Part shown: positions 23,776 to 31,074 of the stretch, in pieces
Layout: every line of letters begins with the position of its first letter
Numbering within the stretch: position 1 is the stretch's first letter
Source of the DNA: Geitlerinema sp. BBD 1991-9
Lineage (GTDB): Bacteria; Cyanobacteriota; Cyanobacteriia; Cyanobacteriales; Geitlerinemataceae
Reading direction: 5' to 3'
DNA: 58,078 nucleotides
Assembly: GCA_001657325.1 (NCBI GenBank)
Contig: LWRO01000031.1
Location: forward strand, 1 to 58,078
Made by a program: the position numbers and the translations under genes
The notes under the pieces: model-generated
Told to the model about the DNA's origin: nothing
The model's database searches: none
Seen by the model: only the letters and a program-made list of their open reading frames with translations

Positions 23776-24975
23776 ATGACCACAGCCATACCGTCAACTG
23801 CTCCAGCCAAACAAGCGGACAATTTTTTTGATATTTGTCACCTCAGCTTAAATAAACAAGGGGAAGAACTCTGTGGTGACAAAGTTAAATTTATCAAAAC
23901 CGAAACAAAAAGCACGATTGTATTATCTGACGGTTTGGGAAGTGGCGTTAAAGCCAACATTTTGGCAACGCTAACCAGCGAAATTCTCATTACCATGTTA
24001 AAAGCGGACGTTCCACTTGAGTCGGCGATCGAAACAGTCATTGGAACGCTGCCCATTTGTCAGGTTCGTAAAATTGCCTACGCAACATTTACTATCGTTC
24101 AAATCGATCAGATTGCCAATCGATTCAAAATCATCAACTTTGACAATCCACCGGTTTTTTACTTCAAAAAAGGGCGGATTATCAAGCTCGAAGAACGTAC
24201 CGAGCGAGTCTTAGACCGAAAAATCAAAGTATCAGAAGGAACGCTCGATCGAGGCGATTTTCTCGGTGCGATTAGCGACGGCGTTCTCTATGCGGGACTC
24301 GGCGATACCATGAACTTCGGGTGGGGCTGGGACAATATCTCTAAATATATGGAGAACTTGTTCGTTCACCAAGCTCCAACAGCCCGCAGCATTCTCCAAT
24401 CTGTCCTTGACGAAACCCGTTCCTTATATCGCGATCGAATTGGTGACGATGCGTCTTTAGTCGGCGTTTACGTTCGCCGTCGCAATCCGTTAATGATTTT
24501 TACCGGGCCACCCCTCGATCCCGCTCAAGACGAAGTCTATGCCGAACGTTTATTGAGTTTTTCGGGTCGAAGAGCCATTTGTGGTGGCACCACGGGAAAC
24601 ATCGTTGCCAGCTATATGGGTGAAACCATCGAAATGGACATTGCGACGATGCGAAAAGAGTTACCACCGATCGGACAGCTCAGCGAGATCGACTTAGTGA
24701 CTGAGGGGATTTTGACAATTTCCAAGGCGAGCGAGATTTTGAGAAAATGCAACTGTGACATCGATCGACTGCCCTTCGATCGAAATGGAGCTGTTCTCCT
24801 CGCTCGCGAGATCCTCGAAGCCGATTCCATTTTCTTTCTCGTGGGTCAACAAATCAACGAGTTTTATCAAAATCCCCTGCTTCCTAAAAATATTTCGATT
24901 CGCCGCAACTTAGTCGAAGAACTGGTTCAACTGTTGCGTTCCCATCAAAAAGAAGTCGAACTCGAATATTGTTAA
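23776..24975 (+). CDS. SpoIIE/PP2C-type phosphatase linked to hydrogenase genes
   Basis: This 399-residue protein has a SpoIIE PP2C domain at about 20-235. The metal-binding aspartates appear in order: GDKVKF, VLSDGLGSGVKAN, AISDGVLYAGLG and IGDDASLVGVYV, so it should be an active Ser/Thr phosphatase. A separate C-terminal domain follows (about 240-399). It contains FTGPPLDPAQDEVY, SFSGRRAICGGTTGNIVASYMG and, later, CNCDIDRLPFDRNGAVLLAREIL. That domain is unlike RsbU or SpoIIE and I recognise it only from hydrogenase-adjacent homologues in anaerobes. Substrates are probably phosphorylated anti-sigma antagonists or other phosphoproteins. It is the last gene of the hox run. Confidence 0.85.
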   Translation: MTTAIPSTAPAKQADNFFDICHLSLNKQGEELCGDKVKFIKTETKSTIVLSDGLGSGVKANILATLTSEILITMLKADVPLESAIETVIGTLPICQVRKIAYATFTIVQIDQIANRFKIINFDNPPVFYFKKGRIIKLEERTERVLDRKIKVSEGTLDRGDFLGAISDGVLYAGLGDTMNFGWGWDNISKYMENLFVHQAPTARSILQSVLDETRSLYRDRIGDDASLVGVYVRRRNPLMIFTGPPLDPAQDEVYAERLLSFSGRRAICGGTTGNIVASYMGETIEMDIATMRKELPPIGQLSEIDLVTEGILTISKASEILRKCNCDIDRLPFDRNGAVLLAREILEADSIFFLVGQQINEFYQNPLLPKNISIRRNLVEELVQLLRSHQKEVELEYC

Positions 24976-24994
24976 TCCGCCAATTGAATTTTTA

Positions 24995-25114
24995 TACAGA
25001 ATTCCCTTCCAAAAGGGTGTTTTTGCTCGTTCGTCTGAAACCCCGTAGAGTCCTTGCATGCAAGGACTCTACGGAGGCCATTTAATCAGGAGATTTGAGA
25101 CGGGGATTCCGTAT
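24995..25114. mobile_element. MITE copy 1, 120 bp, TA-flanked
   Basis: The element begins TACAGAATTCCC and ends GGGGATTCCGTAT. It is bordered by TA on both sides (24993-24994 and 25115-25116). A perfect 32-base palindrome (25043-25074) lies in the middle and could act as a terminator for both flanking genes. A second 120-bp copy (reverse orientation) is at 29,669-29,788 with the same flanks and hairpin. TA duplication and size suggest mobilisation by an IS630/Tc1-mariner type transposase. The insertion lies inside the stop codon of the LamG gene yet keeps it TAA. Confidence 0.8.
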
Positions 25115-28100
25115 TAAACCTCTTCGCGAACGTCAAAGTAGAGCGCTGCGTACTTCACGATCTCGGCGACGTGGGGTTTGAGTTCCGGTAGATACGTGTC
25201 GATCGTCTGGCGTACCGCATCGGAGAACCGCGCGAAATCGTCCGTTTTGTCCTTCACAAACGGTTCCAAACGCTCGATGAGTTGGTAGTTACTATCGACG
25301 TTTGAGGCTTTCATCGCTTTCTCCATCGGCGGAGCCGTATCGTCCACAAATTCCGGTAGCAGGCGACTGACAAACGTAACGCGGTGGAACACCCGCCAGC
25401 AGGGGGGTTTCTTCTCCGTTTGACGCGCTTGGCGCATCGCCGCCGCGTTGGGGTGGCTGCTTTGTTCGAGCCAAATCGGATCGACCACCTTACCAAACAA
25501 ATCCTCGAAGTTATTCGACGAACCTTCCAAGTAGAAGCTCATAAAGCGGTAAGCATCCACTTTACCGGGGACGTTAATCGGGTTGCCGTCGTCGTCGTAC
25601 ACCCGCGTGAGAGTGGCATCGTACTGTTGCAAATCTCCCGGCGTATCCACGGAAACCTCAATACTGAAAGACTGTTCCGACTCTTTGGTCTTCGTCTTCG
25701 TCAGATTCAGGCTTCCCCCTACCGAGGCATCCATTTCCATGTTGACCCCGACGCTGAACACCTCCACGTCAACACCGACGTTCATTCCCACGCTGCCGCT
25801 GAAACTGTAGGAACCGCTGGTGCTTTCCTGCTTCACGTCCGTCAGTTCGGTGCTTTCAGAGAAAAAGCCGCCGTCCGCCGTCCAAACGTAGGTATTGACG
25901 AGGTTGCGTTTGGCGAATTGGTCGGGAACCGTTCGATCGGATGTTAGCGCCCCGATTAAGCCCCCAAAGGTCGCACCCGCTGCCGCGCCGATCGCACCGC
26001 CATTTTGAGCCATCAGATTCGCGCCAGCCTTCGCGCCCTCTACGCCCAGCGGTGAAGCGTTGAAGTTCTCATAGTAACTCGTAAGTTCTTGCTCCTCCCG
26101 TTGGATGCGCCGCTTGATGGCGTAGGCTTCCTTGGGTTTGAAGTAGCTGTACTCGCCGTAACCGGTGGCGTTGGCATAATCCGGATCGCAGACTTTGCCC
26201 GTTTCGGTGTAACCCACCGCCCCGTCGAGGGTTCCTTGTTTGGTGTAACGGGGGTTGATGGGGAACGGAATGATATTCCAATCCTTGGGAATGTCCGGGT
26301 TCGGTTGGAAGCGGAACGACACCAGGGCGTTGTTGTGCTTCAAACGCAGGGCAAAGACATCAGCGGTTTCCGACTGCACTAGGGCAAATCCCATGTTCAC
26401 GGGTAGGAAACGGCGACCCAATGACGGGTTGAGGAGATGTTTGGGATCTTCCCAGTTCCCGCCGAGGGCGACGGTGGTGTTTTTGGTGGTATTGCGACCG
26501 GAACCCACGGTACTGTCGGAAGCCCAACTGTTGCTGGACTCGAAGTTGGCGTTGATTCCGGCGCTGATGTCGATGTCGGTGAGTTCCTTGGCCACCCCGA
26601 AGCCCAACGGTGCGGCAATGAGCAGGTCATTGGAACCGAAGCCAGCGGTGGCGGACATTCCGAAAGCCGTGTTGAAACTGCCTTCCTGGGAGGCGGAGAA
26701 GGAATAGCTGACGTTGTCGGCTTCGATGACTTCCAAGGTGCTGACGTTGTTGTAGTCCCCGATCGCAGGATCGACCGGCCCGGCGGTAATATTTTCGCTG
26801 GGAACTGGCGGCGCACCTTCAACGTAGCCGATAATCTGCGGCGCGAACTGCACTTGACCGATCCATTCAGTAACCAGGTTGCCCACTTTGAAGCCGGTAA
26901 TCAGATGCCACTGGCCGTTTTCAATGTAGCCATAGCAGCGTTTGAGAACTCCGGTCATGTTTCCGGCGTCGTCGGTTTGGGTGTCGCCGTATTCTTGGAT
27001 GGCGGGGCGACTGTGCAGGAAGCCGTTGAATTGGGTTTCGATTCCGGCTAAGGCCGATCGAACTTGGGCGGTGTCGTCGCCGATGGGGGCAGTGGAGAGG
27101 ACAGAAGTAGGTTGGTTGTGACCTTGGGCGATGGCGAGGTGGTTGCTAAACAGGGAGTAGTCTAAGACGCGATACTCTTCGTCGCTGTCAAAGGTGTAGT
27201 TAGCGATGAGATCTTCTTTTTCGCCTTTGAGACGGGTGAAGAGGTTGTCTTGTAACTGCTCTTGGGTGCGGGCGACTTTCCAAATTCGCACTTCCTCCAT
27301 GACTCCGTCGAAACCGTTTTTCACGCCGTTCTCGCGGTAAGCGCCCATGGTGAACTGGCGATCGCCCCAGGAAATCGGATCGATCGATTCGATTTCGACG
27401 ACACTGCCGTTGCGGTAGAGGTGGAAGGTGGAACCGTTGGGGTCGGGGTTTTTCACCCAGGTAATGCCTCCGGTGCGTTGACCGTGGCTTTGTCCCTTGC
27501 TGTCGTAGGCGACGTTCCCTTCGTTTTCTTCGAGTTGCCACCAAGAAACGAGTCCGGTTTCGCTGCCTTTGAGACGGTTGCCGAGTTCGGACTTGTTCAG
27601 GGCTTTGTTCCAAATCCGCACTTCGCTGAGGATACCTTTGAAGGGCATGGTGTCGCCGCTGGAAACGGCGCGACCGATTTCAAGGGCTTCGTTATTGTTC
27701 CCCGTGTCGGCATCGGCGTATTTGAAACTTCCCGCGTCGGCGTTGTCGATGTAGAAGCTAATTTCATCCCACTGGTTGACTTCCACGGATTCGACGATTT
27801 CGACAGTCTCGCCGTGGATGACTTGGGTGCTTTTCTTCTCCTCTTTGTCGGTTCCCTGTTTGCGAGTGACGGCGATTTTATGGAAGCGTCCGGCGGTGAG
27901 GGAGCGGGTAGAGGTGAAGTTGCGACTTTGGCCTTGACGGGTTTCAAAGGCAAAGACGAGGCGGCCGCTGGTGTTGATGTAGAGGGCGTAAGGAACGCTT
28001 CGATCGCTGCCGTTGCCGAGATGTCCTTTGGCCAGTAAGCCCCGAGGCTGGTTGAAGTCTGCGAGTTGGCAAAAGGCTTCGAGGGTCAAGTCTTGTGCGA

Positions 28101-29112
28101 TGTCGAGGGCGGCATCGTTGCCACAGTCGAGATGGCTGTTGGTGCCGTCGAATTCCAGGGCGTAGGACTGTTTAAAGACGGCAGCCAGGTGATACCAGTC
28201 TTGGCTGGTCACAGCATTTTTTTCTTTGACGAACTGATTGCCGACACCTGCCACGATCGAATAAGCCGTGACCATTTGGGAGTCGCTCGGTTGGGGATTT
28301 CCGCGTAATTGACCGTTGTGGGCGTGGGACGAGTAGTCTTTTGCGAAGCGGTCTTCAAAATGCCAGTAGCTGAAGAGGTTGTCTTCGCGACCGTGGAGGC
28401 GACGCTTCATGTTGTCACGAATTTCTTCGGGCGATCGAGCAGTCGTCCAAATGCGAACCTCGTCCATCTTGCCGCTGAACGTAGCATTGTCAGACCAGTT
28501 GCTTTTACCCAAGTAGTTACGGCTACGAGAAATCTCTTTGGGTAATTGGGTTTGACCTTCACCTATCTTTTGAGCGTTTTTGTAGATGACAATCTGACCG
28601 TCAGGTGAAATCGTGACAGCCAAGTGCATCCACTGACCGGTTTTCAGAACATTTTTAAGATGAACCCGACCGACACTCTTACCGCCGTTGTAAATTACGA
28701 ACAGCAAATCGCGGCTCGTGCTGTGATTGGCAAGAGCGATATTGTCAGAAGCGGTTCCGTTGCCAAAGTCGAAGATCCGTGAATAGTAATTCAGTCGATC
28801 GTAATGCACCCAGGCTTCAAAGGTCAGACCGTTACTCGAGGGCAAGGTAAACGACGGAAGCTCGACGTAATCGCCATCGCCGTCGAACGCCAACGCTGAC
28901 GGAACGCTCTTCGAGGTAATCCCGAGCAAGTACTGCGATCGATCGCTGTGGTGGTGGATAATCCGTCCCGGCTGTTTCCAGGTTTTCGGTTGAATCCAGG
29001 CTTCCAAACTCAAATCGCCCGTCGCGTCGAGTTTGTCGAGTTGTTGGTGGGACAATTCCAACAGGGTATCGGTACCGTCGAACTCCAACGCACTACCGGG
29101 AGAGTCGGCCAC
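25114..29112 (-). CDS. Large LamG-domain protein, 5' end cut by IS1
   Basis: The open frame runs to the IS1 border at 29,203 and even a few codons inside it, with no ATG; the coordinate uses GTG 29112 (1,332 residues). The upstream codons look like coding sequence (TGAGSATGKVQNGSAS), so the true N-terminus is probably lost. Residues 1-690 hold about three LamG/concanavalin-like jelly-rolls. Each begins like ALEFDGTDTLLEL and ends like MDEVRIWTTARSPEEI...LFSYWHFED. The second half (about 690-1332) is unlike LamG. It has Gly/Ser-rich alternating segments (FGMSATAGFGSND; SGSVGMNVGVDVEVFSVGVNMEMDASVGGSLNL) and a Gly/Ala hydrophobic stretch (NGGAIGAAAGATFGGLIGAL). These resemble amphipathic strands of pore-forming proteins. 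Function unknown. Confidence 0.7.
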   Translation of the reverse strand: MADSPGSALEFDGTDTLLELSHQQLDKLDATGDLSLEAWIQPKTWKQPGRIIHHHSDRSQYLLGITSKSVPSALAFDGDGDYVELPSFTLPSSNGLTFEAWVHYDRLNYYSRIFDFGNGTASDNIALANHSTSRDLLFVIYNGGKSVGRVHLKNVLKTGQWMHLAVTISPDGQIVIYKNAQKIGEGQTQLPKEISRSRNYLGKSNWSDNATFSGKMDEVRIWTTARSPEEIRDNMKRRLHGREDNLFSYWHFEDRFAKDYSSHAHNGQLRGNPQPSDSQMVTAYSIVAGVGNQFVKEKNAVTSQDWYHLAAVFKQSYALEFDGTNSHLDCGNDAALDIAQDLTLEAFCQLADFNQPRGLLAKGHLGNGSDRSVPYALYINTSGRLVFAFETRQGQSRNFTSTRSLTAGRFHKIAVTRKQGTDKEEKKSTQVIHGETVEIVESVEVNQWDEISFYIDNADAGSFKYADADTGNNNEALEIGRAVSSGDTMPFKGILSEVRIWNKALNKSELGNRLKGSETGLVSWWQLEENEGNVAYDSKGQSHGQRTGGITWVKNPDPNGSTFHLYRNGSVVEIESIDPISWGDRQFTMGAYRENGVKNGFDGVMEEVRIWKVARTQEQLQDNLFTRLKGEKEDLIANYTFDSDEEYRVLDYSLFSNHLAIAQGHNQPTSVLSTAPIGDDTAQVRSALAGIETQFNGFLHSRPAIQEYGDTQTDDAGNMTGVLKRCYGYIENGQWHLITGFKVGNLVTEWIGQVQFAPQIIGYVEGAPPVPSENITAGPVDPAIGDYNNVSTLEVIEADNVSYSFSASQEGSFNTAFGMSATAGFGSNDLLIAAPLGFGVAKELTDIDISAGINANFESSNSWASDSTVGSGRNTTKNTTVALGGNWEDPKHLLNPSLGRRFLPVNMGFALVQSETADVFALRLKHNNALVSFRFQPNPDIPKDWNIIPFPINPRYTKQGTLDGAVGYTETGKVCDPDYANATGYGEYSYFKPKEAYAIKRRIQREEQELTSYYENFNASPLGVEGAKAGANLMAQNGGAIGAAAGATFGGLIGALTSDRTVPDQFAKRNLVNTYVWTADGGFFSESTELTDVKQESTSGSYSFSGSVGMNVGVDVEVFSVGVNMEMDASVGGSLNLTKTKTKESEQSFSIEVSVDTPGDLQQYDATLTRVYDDDGNPINVPGKVDAYRFMSFYLEGSSNNFEDLFGKVVDPIWLEQSSHPNAAAMRQARQTEKKPPCWRVFHRVTFVSRLLPEFVDDTAPPMEKAMKASNVDSNYQLIERLEPFVKDKTDDFARFSDAVRQTIDTYLPELKPHVAEIVKYAALYFDVREEV

Positions 29113-29232
29113 CCACTGACAAGTCGGCGTTGCTCCGGTGCTGCTGGCGCTGCCGTTTTGAACTTTGCCCGTGGCGCTACCTGCTCCCGTAACTACTTGT
29201 AGGGGTAGTGGCCAGTAAGTAGTGACGAAAGA

Positions 29233-30083
29233 CTAAATTTGTAGACACTCATTATAATGATGTAGGAAATTCAAAATTGCTCCGATATAATTTTCGACTT
29301 TTTTAGAAAAGGATAAAGTTTTACGAATGAGTCGAGAAATGCGTTGGCGAAGAGTATTATTGAATCGTTCAATATGAGATGTTTCCCCAGTTTCTTTGTT
29401 GACTTGCTTGAGTCTTTTTGAAGGAGATACTTTTTGGGAAGCCTTCCAAAGATCGGTATAAGAAACAGCACACTGTCGATAAACAGGAGGTAAAGAATTC
29501 TAAAGTTCCCGGGCCATCTCTCGACTGCGATCTCCGACAGCAAAACCCACAACTTCTCGGGTATCTCGATCGATAGCCAGCCAGATCCAAATCTTATTGT
29601 CTTTGTTTTATACGAAAGACCATAGCTCACCACATTCTAAGGTTAATTTACCCTTATTTTTTGATGTAATATCAAATCCGCTTCTCAAATCACCGAATAA
29701 AATTGCCCCCGTAGAGTTCTTGTATGCAAGGACTCTACGAGGTTTCAGGCGAACGAACAAAAATCCCCTTTCGGAATCGGATTTCGTATAACCTTTAATC
29801 GGCAAGGGATATGCTGATTTTTGTGATTGACGTAATCTTGCAGCCAACTCCGAGAAACTTTCGTCACACGAGCAATTCCAGCCAAGGGTATTTTTTCTAA
29901 AAGCAATCGACCGATGAGTGCTTTAATTTCATCTAAAATATATTTTTTAGTGAGAAATTCAACAAATTGGCGGCCACAGTCTTTACCTTTAAACTTAGGT
30001 TTTTTGTGATGAGTGCTGCCATTTTTAACGATGTGTTCTGAGCCACAGCTTGAACAAGTAGGTCTAGAATCAAAGGTTGACAT
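29233..30083 (-). pseudogene. IS1-family transposase, interrupted
   Basis: The N-terminal part from ATG 30083 has the IS1 zinc finger and HTH (CSSCGSEHIVKNGSTHHKKPKF, GKDCGRQFVEFLTKKY, then GIARVTKVSRSWLQDYV). Coding is broken by the 120-bp MITE after ...HIPCRLKV. It resumes as TSKNKGKLTLECGELWSFV, then meets TAA. The part IWLAIDRDTREVVGFAVGDRSREMARE meets TAG, and the remaining stretch (SYTDLWKASQKVSP...TSHIERFNNTLRQRISRL...) ends at 29,233. Removing the MITE and one TA restores RLKVTSKNKGKL. The DDE residues are recognisable, but the gene is dead. Confidence 0.85.
29669..29788. mobile_element. MITE copy 2, nested in the IS1 transposase
   Basis: This copy is 120 bp, flanked by TA at 29667-29668 and 29789-29790, and inverted relative to copy 1. 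The central hairpin (CCCCGTAGAGTTCTTGTATG, then its near complement) and the flanking GTTCGTTCG-CTGAAACC and GATTTGAGA blocks match copy 1 with scattered differences. The transposase codons on both sides join in frame once it is removed with one TA, which proves insertion after the IS1 arrived. Confidence 0.8.
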
Positions 30084-30436
30084 CGTTTATCTAAAAGATG
30101 AGAAATTGAATTCTAAGACTTTATCACAATTGCGGTGTTTTTAGTGTTTTTTGTTCGTTTTATGGCATTTTAATAATTTGTGATAGATCGTTGAAATCTG
30201 TGAATTTGCCTTCGATAATTGCAGTTTCACAGTCGCTTTCTCTGTAGAATGAATTGGGTGTCACTACTTCTTGGCCACTACCGTTTTGTTAAACTATCGG
30301 TAACATTTTAGGTTAGAATTGCTTTCCTCATAAGTCTTCTAGGTAAGATTCCTTGATTCTCTCAAACCATTACTCCCTCTAACTTACACTTTCCGTACTA
30401 TCCTCTCAGCCCGTACAACGTTGTTTGAAATAAGCC

Positions 30437-30919
30437 ATGAAATTCCTGGAGCAAACTGCAAATCGATTGGTTTGTGAATGTTATCCAACCCTATCTCGAA
30501 TAGCATCTATTTTTTTGGCAGTATTCGGAATTTCCACACTCTCAATACCGACTACAAGTTCAGATGAAAGAACTGTTTCGATCGTTCTTGTTATTGCCAT
30601 ATTTCTCGTCAGTATTTTTACGTTATTGCCTAACAAAAAATGTAAATGGATTTTCGATAAAGAACGCTCGAAATTTACAGTAGAACGAAAGATTTTTTTT
30701 AAGAAAGAAGCGATCGAACAAAGACTTCAAGATATTCAAAAGCTAAAAATAGTATCTGCACCTCAACATGAAGATGATTTGTTCGATAATCGTTTTGGGC
30801 TTGAGATACGAATGAAGGATGGAACACGCTTTAATTTATGTTCGGATCGATCGTTGTCAGAATTTGTTGCTCGAGAAGCGCTATACAAAATCTCTCGTTT
30901 TCTCAATCTTGATGCCTAA
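30437..30919 (+). CDS. Membrane protein with two N-terminal helices
   Basis: This 160-residue protein has two hydrophobic helices (about 20-38 and 48-66), then a soluble C-terminal domain. That domain has short strands and a final helix (WIFDKERSKFTVERKIFFKKEAIEQRLQDIQKLKIVSA, RFGLEIRMKDGTRFNLC, then FVAREALYKISRFLNL). The layout resembles small PH-like membrane proteins common in cyanobacteria. No family can be named. ATG 30437 lies 154 bp beyond the IS1 border; the region between (30,283-30,436) holds no gene and may supply the promoter. Confidence 0.65.
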   Translation: MKFLEQTANRLVCECYPTLSRIASIFLAVFGISTLSIPTTSSDERTVSIVLVIAIFLVSIFTLLPNKKCKWIFDKERSKFTVERKIFFKKEAIEQRLQDIQKLKIVSAPQHEDDLFDNRFGLEIRMKDGTRFNLCSDRSLSEFVAREALYKISRFLNLDA

Positions 30920-31039
30920 AACTATCCCACTGACCCGTCACAAAAAACGATGTGGGAAATATGTATAAATATGGTGTTTTTGGTTGTCCAAAATCAAAAA
31001 ACGACGATCGAAATGCTTGTTTGACCGTGTTTTTATAGG

Positions 31040-31065
31040 ATCGGGCGAGTTCGCACTCACCCGAT
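31040..31065. terminator. Hairpin after leuS
   Basis: ATCGGGCGAG (31040-31049) pairs with CTCACCCGAT (31056-31065) with one wobble. It ends 9 bp beyond the leuS stop. Neither side has a good T run, so strength is uncertain. It lies between convergent genes (30437-30919 and leuS). Confidence 0.45.
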
Positions 31066-31074
31066 TTATGATTC

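Larger units (their letters stand above)
29204..30282 (-). mobile_element. IS1-family insertion sequence, decayed
   Basis: The 1,079-bp element has inverted ends GGTAGTGGCCA-(GT/AG)-AAGTAGTGAC at 29,204-29,226 and 30,260-30,282. It carries a broken IS1-type transposase. No duplication of 8-9 bp is visible at the borders. Beyond the right border the LamG frame does not resume, which points to a deletion next to the IS rather than a simple insertion. A MITE sits inside it. Confidence 0.85.

Noticed and set aside
24995-25114. Central hairpin as a simple intrinsic terminator only
   Set aside because: A second copy with the same length, flanks and TA borders inside an IS1 gene shows that it is part of a mobile element, though it may also terminate transcription.
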